Origin: Bacillota bacterium
GTDB lineage: Bacteria > Bacillota_B > Desulfitobacteriia > Desulfitobacteriales > Desulfitobacteriaceae
Reading direction: 5' to 3'
DNA length: 5,289 nucleotides
NCBI GenBank assembly: GCA_021779415.1
Contig: JAJYAS010000295.1
Location: 1-5,289, forward strand
Positions 1 to 5,289 of this stretch are shown here, one piece after another (positions within the stretch are counted from its first letter, which is position 1; each line of letters opens with the position of its first letter). The position numbers and the translations under genes are program-made. A model generated the notes under the pieces. That model saw only the letters and a program-made list of their open reading frames with translations, was not told the DNA's origin and made no database searches.

Positions 1-30
1 ATATTAGATGACATTTTAGAACCGGGGGTT

Positions 31-474
31 ATGATGGAACACTGTTCATCTTTAGGAAAAACGGCCTTGCTCATTGCCATGGCCGAAGGAAATAGAACTG
101 AAGAGTATGTGTCAAATGCAAGGGAAAAGGGTTTCCAAGTTTCGGTGGGCAAAGTTGGGTCAATGGATGTTCAAAAGGTTATTGCAGCGGTTGAAACTGC
201 TGCCAAACGCGAGAATCTCATAGATGATCGCTATCGCTCTCAACATGCTCTATATCACGCCATTCTTGATGCCTTACAAGGGTTAGGGCGAGGACCACTC
301 CAGTTGGGGAACGTTTTGCGCACAGTCGGACTCCGTTTTGCTATCGTCCGCGGGCCTCGTATTGTTGAGGATACTGATGGCCTCTGGATTGCCGTTGGTA
401 TGTATGGAATGATCGGGGCTCCGATTAAAGGGCATGAACATGAAGTGTGTGGATTAGGAATTAACCATCTATAA
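31..474 (+). CDS. hutP: HutP, histidine-dependent RNA-binding antiterminator of the hut operon
   Basis: The 147-residue product matches HutP along its whole length. In Bacillus subtilis HutP is a hexamer that, with L-histidine and Mg2+, binds UAG-rich mRNA and prevents terminator formation upstream of hutH. Visible signatures are KVGSM (41-45), KVIAAVETA (49-57, including E55 and T56, in a segment that contacts RNA in the B. subtilis protein), the SQHALYHA segment with H72 and H76, RTVGLRFA (97-104), and the C-terminal APIKGHEHE with H137; H72, H76 and H137 correspond to the three histidines that coordinate Mg2+. Length is close to the B. subtilis protein (about 150). The start is uncertain: ATGs lie at 31 and 34, the only Shine-Dalgarno-like run is GGGGG at 24-28 (better spaced for 34), and the frame stays open to the left edge, although codons 1-30 contain no ATG, GTG or TTG. 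The promoter must lie left of the window. hutH follows after a regulated leader. Confidence 0.93.
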   Translation: MMEHCSSLGKTALLIAMAEGNRTEEYVSNAREKGFQVSVGKVGSMDVQKVIAAVETAAKRENLIDDRYRSQHALYHAILDALQGLGRGPLQLGNVLRTVGLRFAIVRGPRIVEDTDGLWIAVGMYGMIGAPIKGHEHEVCGLGINHL

Positions 475-531
475 ATAGGGTTAATCTTTAAAGAACATTT
501 AAGTAAATTGCAATGAAATAGGGAATGCTCA

Positions 532-548
532 TAGTTATTAGATGTTAG
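532..548 (+). promoter_or_regulatory. HutP-binding site: three UAG triplets at 4-nt spacing
   Basis: TAG triplets sit at 532-534, 539-541 and 546-548, separated by TTAT and ATGT, giving UAG-N4-UAG-N4-UAG in the transcript. This is the spacing reported for RNA bound by B. subtilis HutP, where three triplets contact successive subunits of one trimer face. The third triplet overlaps the base of the left arm of the hutP-hutH terminator, so a bound HutP would hinder stem closure. Further TAGs at 476-478 and 519-521 are out of the 7-nt register. The pattern is seen directly; binding is inferred from the neighbouring hutP gene. Confidence 0.85.
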
Positions 549-592
549 AGGGCTAAGCTGTAAATGAATTTTTATGGCTTAATCCTCTTTTT
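547..592 (+). terminator. Rho-independent terminator in the hutH leader, target of HutP antitermination
   Basis: The left arm 547-558 (AGAGGGCTAAGC) pairs with 577-588 (GCTTAATCCTCT) with one C/A mismatch and one G-U pair. The helix can continue inward through two wobble pairs (559-560 with 575-576) and TAAA/TTTA (561-564 with 571-574), closing on a 6-nt loop at 565-570. Five T residues (588-592) follow at the foot of the stem. It lies 24 bases before the hutH start and after hutP, the same layout as in B. subtilis. By default it should stop transcription after hutP; HutP bound to the UAG triplets overlapping its base should prevent folding. Confidence 0.85.
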
Positions 593-615
593 CATTGCCT
601 TGAGGAGGAAAAAAC

Positions 616-2172
616 ATGAGTGTAGTATTAGCAGAAAAGCCGGAGATTTTCTTAGATGGAGAATCACTTACGTTTGAACAGATGGTAGCAGTGGCGCGAT
701 ACGGTGCCAAAGTTCGCTTAAACCCAGCGGCGAAGGAAAAAATCCTGAAATCCAGAGAGTACGTCGATCAGCTGATTGAGGGAAATAAAACTGTCTACGG
801 AATTACGACTGGCTTCGGGATGTTTAGCGATGTCTTGATTTCTAAAGAAGATGCTAAAAAACTGCAGCGTAATCTCATAATGAGTCACGCAACAGGGGTG
901 GGTGAGCCCCTGCCCAATGAAGTGGTCAGAGGGATTTTGCTGCTACGAGCCAATGCCTTGGCAAAGGGATTTTCTGGCATACGGCTCTCCACTTTGGAAA
1001 CGTTGCTTGCGGTGTTGAATGAGGGAATAGTCCCTGTTGTACCTGAGAAAGGGTCACTCGGAGCGAGCGGGGATTTGGCACCCTTGTCCCATATGGTTTT
1101 GGTCTTGATCGGTGAGGGAGAAGCGTTTTATAAGGGGCGTCGGATGAATGGACGGGAGGCATTAGCTTTAGCAGGTATAGAACCCGTTATTCTGGAGGGA
1201 AAAGAGGGTCTGGCCCTGATCAACGGGACTCAAGTAATGACGGCGGTTGCAGCTCTCGCAGTTTGGGATGCGGAAATTTTATGGGAATCTGCAAATATTA
1301 CAGCAGCTTTGACCTTAGAAGCGCTCGAAGGGATTCTCGATGCGTTTGATCCAAAGATTCATGCAGCTCGTCCGCATTCGGGTCAGATGGACGTGGCCCA
1401 ACAAATTCGACTTCTTACCACAGGGAGTACGTTTGTGGCAGGTAAACAACGCCTTAGGGTTCAGGACGCTTACGCCCTACGTTGTATTGCCCAAGTTCAC
1501 GGTCCTTCAGGGGAGGCAATAACTTATGTGAAAAAAGTTGTAGAAATTGAGATGAACTCTGCAACTGATAATCCCTTGATCTTCCCTGAAGAGGGGGAAG
1601 TGCTTTCAGGCGGGAATTTTCACGGTCAACCCGTGGCCTTAGCGATGGATTTTCTAGGAATTGCGGTGGCTGAACTCGCTAATATCTCAGAGCGACGCTT
1701 GGAACGTTTAGTTAATCCTAACTTAAGTGGACTTCCAGCGTTTTTAACCCCTGATGGAGGTTTGAATTCTGGGTTTATGATTGTGCAGTATTCTGCAGCC
1801 TCACTGGTTTCCGAGAACAAAATCTTGGCGCATCCAGCTAGTGTGGATTCGATTCCTTCTTCGGCAAACCAAGAAGACCATGTGAGCATGGGAACGATTG
1901 CCGCCCGTAAAGCCCGAAGCATCTTGGATAACTCAGTTCATGTTGTGGGTATGGAACTTCTAGCAGCCTGCCAGGGTGTTGATTTAAGAAAGGGAACAGA
2001 ACAGCTCCGGCTCGGGAAGGGAAGCGAGGGCGCTTACCAACTTGTCCGGTCAAAGGTTGACATGCTTAAAGAGGATCGCGTCATGTATCCGGATATTCAG
2101 GTTGCTAAAGAGTTGATTTCCTCAGGAAAGCTGGTTAAGGCGGTACGGCATAATTATGAAAGAATTAAATGA
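616..2172 (+). CDS. hutH: Histidine ammonia-lyase (histidase)
   Basis: This cytoplasmic enzyme removes ammonia from L-histidine to give trans-urocanate, the first step of histidine degradation. The 518-residue product is full length for the family (about 505-520). The Ala-Ser-Gly triad that cyclises into the MIO electrophile is at 150-152 within GSLGASGDLAPLSH. Other active-site residues known from Pseudomonas putida HutH are present: Y61 in YGITTGFG, H91 in MSHA, N203 in LINGTQ, Q283/Y286/R289 in RVQDAYALR, F335 in GGNFHGQPV and E420 in SSANQEDHVSMG. H91 and E420 favour histidase over tyrosine or phenylalanine ammonia-lyase. The start is fixed by TGAGGAGG at 601-608, seven bases before ATG. 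Expression should depend on the HutP-controlled terminator just upstream. Urocanase and later hut genes do not follow; a cupin gene comes next. Confidence 0.97.
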   Translation: MSVVLAEKPEIFLDGESLTFEQMVAVARYGAKVRLNPAAKEKILKSREYVDQLIEGNKTVYGITTGFGMFSDVLISKEDAKKLQRNLIMSHATGVGEPLPNEVVRGILLLRANALAKGFSGIRLSTLETLLAVLNEGIVPVVPEKGSLGASGDLAPLSHMVLVLIGEGEAFYKGRRMNGREALALAGIEPVILEGKEGLALINGTQVMTAVAALAVWDAEILWESANITAALTLEALEGILDAFDPKIHAARPHSGQMDVAQQIRLLTTGSTFVAGKQRLRVQDAYALRCIAQVHGPSGEAITYVKKVVEIEMNSATDNPLIFPEEGEVLSGGNFHGQPVALAMDFLGIAVAELANISERRLERLVNPNLSGLPAFLTPDGGLNSGFMIVQYSAASLVSENKILAHPASVDSIPSSANQEDHVSMGTIAARKARSILDNSVHVVGMELLAACQGVDLRKGTEQLRLGKGSEGAYQLVRSKVDMLKEDRVMYPDIQVAKELISSGKLVKAVRHNYERIK

Positions 2173-2239
2173 TAGGCCGGAAATATCCTTTGGTTCACTA
2201 GATTATTAGAGGAGTTCTGAAAAAAAAGTAGAATGATTT

Positions 2240-2265
2240 AATCATCATGCAAGAGGAGGATGATT
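2240..2265 (+). promoter_or_regulatory. Ribosome binding site of the cupin gene, in the loop of a small inverted repeat
   Basis: AAGAGGAGG at 2251-2259 is a strong Shine-Dalgarno sequence seven bases before the ATG at 2267. It is flanked by AATCATC (2240-2246) and GATGATT (2259-2265), a perfect 7-bp inverted repeat that would leave most of the ribosome site in a 12-nt loop. ATGATTTA also occurs twice directly (2233-2240 and 2260-2267). The ribosome site is secure. A regulatory role for the AT-rich stem is only a possibility. Confidence 0.5.
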
Positions 2266-2266
2266 T

Positions 2267-2614
2267 ATGATTGTTGCACATGAGAAAGATGTACAAAGGG
2301 TAAAACTTGAAGGGGATTCACTGAAAAATGTCCATAAAAAAGTCCTTATTTCCCCCAAGGAAGGTTGGGAAGGACATGTTATGCGGGTTTTTGATTTAGA
2401 TGTCGAGGGATATACTCCCAAGCACAGTCACCCGTGGCCCCACATTAATTACATCTTAAAGGGAAAAGGAGTCCTTCATTTAGATGGAATAGATCATGAG
2501 GTTGACGCAGGTTCTTATGCTTATGTACCAGAAAACAAGATGCACCAGTTTTCTAATCGAGGAAATGAACTATTTTCGATGATTTGTATTGTTCCTGAAG
2601 AGGGCGATCAATAG
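2267..2614 (+). CDS. Small single-domain cupin (cupin_2 type), substrate unknown
   Basis: The 115-residue protein is a minimal beta-barrel cupin, probably metal-binding and cytoplasmic; no signal peptide or membrane segment is seen. Cupin motif 1 spans roughly 48-68 with H53, H55 and a further H59, ending KGKG. Motif 2 spans about 82-97 (G82, P88, H93, N97). The position normally held by the metal-binding glutamate of motif 1 is isoleucine (I60), so the site would be a three-histidine type (H53, H55, H93), possibly with H59. It starts 94 bases after hutH with a strong ribosome site and no obvious terminator between, and it precedes a strong terminator, so co-transcription with hutH is likely. 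A role in histidine or urocanate metabolism, or in ligand sensing, is suggested only by position. It is not HutD, which is a larger bicupin. The fold assignment is firm; the function is not known. Confidence 0.88.
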   Translation: MIVAHEKDVQRVKLEGDSLKNVHKKVLISPKEGWEGHVMRVFDLDVEGYTPKHSHPWPHINYILKGKGVLHLDGIDHEVDAGSYAYVPENKMHQFSNRGNELFSMICIVPEEGDQ

Positions 2615-2688
2615 GAAAGTCTAATCTATTAGAACCTTCTTAGAGTAGATTCCTCTGGAAGGGATATAATAGAAGGAGTATATTAGAT

Positions 2689-2733
2689 TATATAAAAAGA
2701 TTCATGTTATATTGGCATGAATCTTTTTATATA
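2689..2733. terminator. Strong bidirectional-type terminator closing the hut unit
   Basis: An 18-bp perfect stem pairs 2689-2706 with 2716-2733 around a 9-nt loop (TTATATTGG). The core is AAAAAGATTCATG and CATGAATCTTTTT, so there is a T run on the right arm and, read on the opposite strand, a matching T run, as expected of a terminator able to work in both directions. It lies 74 bases after the cupin stop and ends one base before the csoR -35 box, so it should keep histidine-induced transcription out of the copper genes. Confidence 0.85.
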
Positions 2734-2762
2734 TTGACATATAGTATAGGGGGGTATACTAT
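2734..2762 (+). promoter_or_regulatory. Sigma-A-type promoter of csoR-copA
   Basis: A perfect -35 box TTGACA is at 2734-2739. Two overlapping -10 candidates exist: TATACT at 2755-2760 (5 of 6 matches, spacer 15) and TACTAT at 2757-2762 (4 of 6, spacer 17). Short or imperfect spacing would suit a repressor-controlled promoter. Transcription would start near 2767-2770, giving a very short leader before the csoR ribosome site GAGGTG (2771-2776). The start site is inferred. Confidence 0.72.
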
Positions 2763-2765
2763 ATG
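2738..2765. promoter_or_regulatory. Probable CsoR operator overlapping the csoR promoter
   Basis: Eleven-base perfect inverted repeats, CATATAGTATA (2738-2748) and TATACTATATG (2755-2765), flank a run of six G (2749-2754). The site covers the end of the -35 box, the whole spacer and the -10 region. CsoR/RcnR-family repressors bind dyad operators that contain G/C tracts; the AGTA-TA-G6-TA-TACT arrangement recalls single-G-tract operators described for this family. Because csoR is the first gene downstream, the likely circuit is autorepression relieved by Cu(I), with copA under the same control. The symmetry is seen directly; the bound protein is inferred. Confidence 0.8.
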
Positions 2766-2781
2766 AATGTGAGGTGATTTC

Positions 2782-3126
2782 ATGAAGCCAGAAGAAAAGC
2801 AAGGCCATTCTTGTTCAGTTTGTCAGAGTTTCGGTGAGGATACAGGAGAACGAGTAAGCCATCATGATGATAAAACGATTAAAGAACTCGTTACGCGTAT
2901 GAATCGAATTGAAGGACAAATTCGGGGAATTAAAGGGATGATTGAGCGTCACGTTTATTGTGATGATATTTTAAATCAGATATCCTCTGCTCAATCCGCG
3001 TTAGATGGTGCATCACGATTGCTCTTGGAAAAACATATGAAATCGTGTGTCAGAGAGCAACTCCAAGCCGGAGATGAACAAGTTATCGATGAGGTTCTAA
3101 AAACCATCTTTCGCATGATTCGCTAG
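2782..3126 (+). CDS. csoR: CsoR-family copper-sensing transcriptional repressor
   Basis: The 114-residue, all-helical protein belongs to the CsoR/RcnR family (DUF156). CsoR tetramers repress copper-efflux genes and let go of DNA when each site binds Cu(I). The Cu(I) ligands C-H-C are visible as C60 (in VYCDD, with the second-shell tyrosine Y59), H85 and C89 (in KHMKSC). The conserved helix 1 RMNRIEGQIRGIKGMIE (39-55) and the SSAQSALD segment (68-75) fit the family. E104 may be the conserved second-shell glutamate. The pattern argues for copper rather than nickel (RcnR), formaldehyde (FrmR) or persulfide (CstR) sensing. The first 30 residues form an extension with CSVC (11-14) and HH (27-28), a possible extra metal-binding patch. 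GAGGTG at 2771-2776, five bases before ATG, supports the start. copA follows 48 bases later in the same direction, with no terminator between. Confidence 0.93.
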   Translation: MKPEEKQGHSCSVCQSFGEDTGERVSHHDDKTIKELVTRMNRIEGQIRGIKGMIERHVYCDDILNQISSAQSALDGASRLLLEKHMKSCVREQLQAGDEQVIDEVLKTIFRMIR

Positions 3127-3157
3127 TTCATTTAGACATTTAACGGGGGGTTCGTTT

Positions 3158-3164
3158 AGGGAGG
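3158..3164 (+). promoter_or_regulatory. Ribosome binding site of copA
   Basis: AGGGAGG is followed by a 10-base spacer to ATG at 3175, slightly long but within the usable range. It is the only good Shine-Dalgarno sequence in the csoR-copA gap and sets the copA start so that the first metal-binding domain is included. Confidence 0.7.
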
Positions 3165-3174
3165 AATACTATAT

Positions 3175-5289
3175 ATGACAGAACAAGCAGTCCGAGAGAA
3201 AAAAGAGATTCAAGTCTATGGCATGTCCTGCCAGCATTGCGTTAACCATGTCACTAAGATTTTAGAGAAATACCCTAGTGTTGAGCATGTTCAGGTATCC
3301 TTAGTTGATTCCAAGGCTACGTTTGATTGGGATCCCACTCAAGTCAACTTGGTGGATATACAACAAGAAATTGAGGAAGCCGGATATTCTATGGAAAAGC
3401 CTGCTGATGGACACGAAGAACAGGACAAGGACAAGGCAGAGCCTGAAAGCCCCTTTGATTTGCCACCGAACGTTATTCCTCTCAATTCTTTAAAACCCAG
3501 CACTTTGGTCACAGGGGAGCAAAAGCAGCAGTTTAAAATTAGTGGCATGACCTGTGCTAATTGTGCTTTAACGATTGAAAAAGGTCTAAAATCGATGCCC
3601 GGGGTTAAAACAGTCGCTGTTAATTTTGCTTCAGAAAAACTAACAGTGGAAATGGATCCCAATGTGATTAAGGATGAAAATATCCTTGCTAAGATCAAGG
3701 ATCTCGGGTATGGGGCTCAAAGCCAAAATGATGGAAAACAACAATTTAAAGTAGGCGGAATGACATGCGCTAATTGTGCTTTAGCGATTGAAAAAAAGCT
3801 CAAAGGAACTCACGGAGTACAAAATGCTGCAGTTAACTTCGCGAATGAAACGGTTACAGTGGAGTTTGATCCAGGTGTCCTTAATATGCGAGAAATCTTT
3901 GAACAAGTGAGGGACGCTGGATATACTCCCCTCGAAAATAAGGGCGAAAATCAAGACGATCGGAGTGCAATCAAACAGCGCAATTGGCTGATTTTCAGTG
4001 CGATTCTTTCGTTGCCTGTTATGCCACTGATGTTTCTCCCCATGTCAAGACCCATAATGTATACGATTCTTGCTTTGGCTACGATTGTCCAGTTTACCTC
4101 AGGGTGGACCTTTTATCGTGGGGCCTATCACGCCTTGAAAAACCGCTCAGCTAATATGGATGTTTTGGTGGCCTTGGGCATTACAGCTTCTTATGGGTAT
4201 AGCTTGATGACGACGTTACACATGTTCTTTCCGACGTTGTTTTTCAAGGGCCCCAATTTCTTTGATACGTCCGCCTTGCTGATTACCTTTGTGCGCTTCG
4301 GAAAATATCTGGAGGCTAAAGCGAAAGGGCGGGCCGGTCAGGCCTTAAAACGTCTGCTGGAATTACAGGCTGATAAGGCACGGTTATTTGTTGACGGTCA
4401 AGAAAAAGAAGTAGCTGCGTCCGACTTGAAAATCGGCGATCTTGTTCTCGTGAAATCAGGGGAGAGAATACCAGTTGACGGGGAAATCATAGAAGGACAA
4501 GCTAGTATTGATGAGGCGATGCTGACGGGGGAATCCATTCCTGTAGACAAGAGAGTGGGCGACCCTGTGATTGGAGCCACGATTAATCGTTCGGGGAGTA
4601 TTAAAGTAAAAACGACCAAAACTGGTCAAGATACGGTCCTTTCGGGAATCATCAAAATGGTGGAAGATGCCCAAGGGGTTAAGCCCCCAATTCAAAGGCT
4701 TGCGGATACGATTTCCAATTATTTTGTTCCTACGGTCGTTTCTATTTCAGTCATTACCTTTTTGGTTTGGTACTTTGGGTTGCATAGTACGTTTGTCTTT
4801 GCCTTCACGGCGGCAATTGCCGTTTTGGTGGTTGCTTGTCCCTGTGCTCTGGGACTGGCCACTCCGACGGCGATTATGGTTGGCAGTGGGGTAGGGCTAA
4901 ATCGTGGTATTTTGTTCAAATCAGCTGCTGTACTCGAAGGGATTGCTCACTTACAAGTGATTGGGTTTGATAAAACGGGGACGTTGACCAAAGGGACGCC
5001 TGAAGTGACGGATATAATATCCTATAATTCATATACAGAAAAAGATGTTCTGAAAATTGCGGGAGCGGGTGAAAATCCTTCGATTCACCCGCTGGCACAG
5101 GCGGTTGTCGCCCAGGCCAAAAAAGAACAACTGACCATCCAAGAAGTGGAGAATTATTCAGAAGAGGGCGGTTATGGCGTCACCTGCGCCTATGAAAGTC
5201 AGCAGTTACTCATTGGTAACATTAAGTTAATGCACTTGAACCATGTCGATGTCCAAGAAGCAGAAAAAGACCTTCATCGCTTGGCTGAA
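3175..5289 (+). CDS. copA: Cu(I)-exporting P1B-type ATPase with three N-terminal HMA domains (3' end missing)
   Basis: This inner-membrane pump uses ATP to export Cu(I). The 705 visible codons are open to the right edge. Three ferredoxin-like heavy-metal domains come first: HMA1 about 10-74 (GMSCQHC, C19/C22), an acidic and proline-containing linker about 76-117, HMA2 about 118-186 (GMTCANC, C127/C130) and HMA3 about 189-257 (C198/C201). Six membrane helices follow: about 271-289, 294-314, 327-348, 362-378, 516-534 and 539-565, the last holding the CPC copper site (555-557). The actuator loop has TGES (451-454). The phosphorylation motif DKTGT is at 599-603 (D599). The nucleotide domain shows E633, H638-P639 and G666/G668 of the ATP site. 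The hinge motif GDGxND and the last two helices lie beyond the window. CPC plus HMA domains and the csoR neighbour point to copper, although silver may also be carried. It probably shares the CsoR-controlled promoter. Confidence 0.95.
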   Translation, partial: MTEQAVREKKEIQVYGMSCQHCVNHVTKILEKYPSVEHVQVSLVDSKATFDWDPTQVNLVDIQQEIEEAGYSMEKPADGHEEQDKDKAEPESPFDLPPNVIPLNSLKPSTLVTGEQKQQFKISGMTCANCALTIEKGLKSMPGVKTVAVNFASEKLTVEMDPNVIKDENILAKIKDLGYGAQSQNDGKQQFKVGGMTCANCALAIEKKLKGTHGVQNAAVNFANETVTVEFDPGVLNMREIFEQVRDAGYTPLENKGENQDDRSAIKQRNWLIFSAILSLPVMPLMFLPMSRPIMYTILALATIVQFTSGWTFYRGAYHALKNRSANMDVLVALGITASYGYSLMTTLHMFFPTLFFKGPNFFDTSALLITFVRFGKYLEAKAKGRAGQALKRLLELQADKARLFVDGQEKEVAASDLKIGDLVLVKSGERIPVDGEIIEGQASIDEAMLTGESIPVDKRVGDPVIGATINRSGSIKVKTTKTGQDTVLSGIIKMVEDAQGVKPPIQRLADTISNYFVPTVVSISVITFLVWYFGLHSTFVFAFTAAIAVLVVACPCALGLATPTAIMVGSGVGLNRGILFKSAAVLEGIAHLQVIGFDKTGTLTKGTPEVTDIISYNSYTEKDVLKIAGAGENPSIHPLAQAVVAQAKKEQLTIQEVENYSEEGGYGVTCAYESQQLLIGNIKLMHLNHVDVQEAEKDLHRLAE

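Noticed and set aside
1626..2053. Antisense open frames inside hutH
   Set aside because: They mirror conserved hutH coding sequence (NFHGQPV to SSANQEDHVSMG), have no ribosome sites and no recognisable product.
2170..2234. TAG triplets after hutH (for example around 2200-2210) as a second HutP site
   Set aside because: The neighbouring triplets are 5 nt apart rather than 4 and no third triplet is in register; no terminator stem lies beside them.
2665..2678. TATAAT followed by AGAAGGAG before the terminator, as a possible promoter or small-gene ribosome site
   Set aside because: No -35 box at a suitable distance, no start codon 5-12 bases after the AGAAGGAG, and the strong terminator follows at once.
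2615..2690. Several short TAGATT/AATCTA repeats and a 6-bp hairpin (2623-2628 with 2646-2651)
   Set aside because: The stem is short and AT-rich without a following T run, and the repeats look like low-complexity chance in an AT-rich gap.
3305..3493. Alternative + strand frame of 62 codons within copA
   Set aside because: It is fully contained in the real copA frame, low in recognisable structure and without a ribosome site.
3339..3698. Antisense open frame of 119 codons inside copA
   Set aside because: It lies opposite the HMA1-HMA2 coding region, has no ribosome site or recognisable domain, and the + strand frame has clear CopA motifs.

Overview
The window looks like a chromosomal segment of a low-to-moderate GC Gram-positive bacterium (Firmicutes). 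The evidence is strong GGAGG-type ribosome binding sites, Rho-independent terminators, HutP (the RNA-binding regulator of histidine use known from Bacillus and some Clostridia) and a CsoR/CopA copper pair. An anaerobic spore-former of the Desulfitobacterium/Desulfosporosinus type would fit, but that placement is a guess from overall character, not from a marker gene. All genes are on the + strand.

The left half (1-2614) is a histidine-utilisation unit. hutP encodes the histidine- and Mg-dependent antiterminator. A 141-base gap follows, containing three UAG triplets spaced exactly 4 nt apart that run into the base of a Rho-independent terminator, which is the RNA target expected for HutP. Next is hutH (histidine ammonia-lyase), then, after 94 bases without an obvious terminator, a small single-domain cupin of unknown substrate. 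The other hut genes (hutU, hutI, hutG, permease) are absent here, so the local unit is hutP-hutH-cupin. The inferred logic: histidine activates HutP, HutP holds the leader open, and hutH plus the cupin gene are transcribed.

A stretch of 167 bases (2615-2781) separates the two units. It holds an 18-bp hairpin terminator directly followed by a promoter with a perfect TTGACA box. Over the spacer and -10 region of that promoter lies an 11-bp inverted repeat around a run of six G, the expected operator of a copper sensor.

The right half (2782-5289) is a copper-efflux unit: csoR (Cu(I)-sensing repressor) followed 48 bases later by copA, a P1B-type Cu(I) ATPase that runs off the right edge at codon 705. 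CopA carries three N-terminal heavy-metal-binding domains. The first resembles the free chaperone CopZ and is set off by an acidic linker; no separate copZ lies between csoR and copA. Excess Cu(I) would release CsoR from the operator and switch on both genes.

No mobile element, CRISPR array, tRNA or rRNA was seen, and no stretch longer than 300 bases lacks a gene. I found no wholly new system. The best points for a second look are the HutP leader architecture, the shortened hut unit with its cupin, the copper operator and the CopZ-like fusion in CopA.
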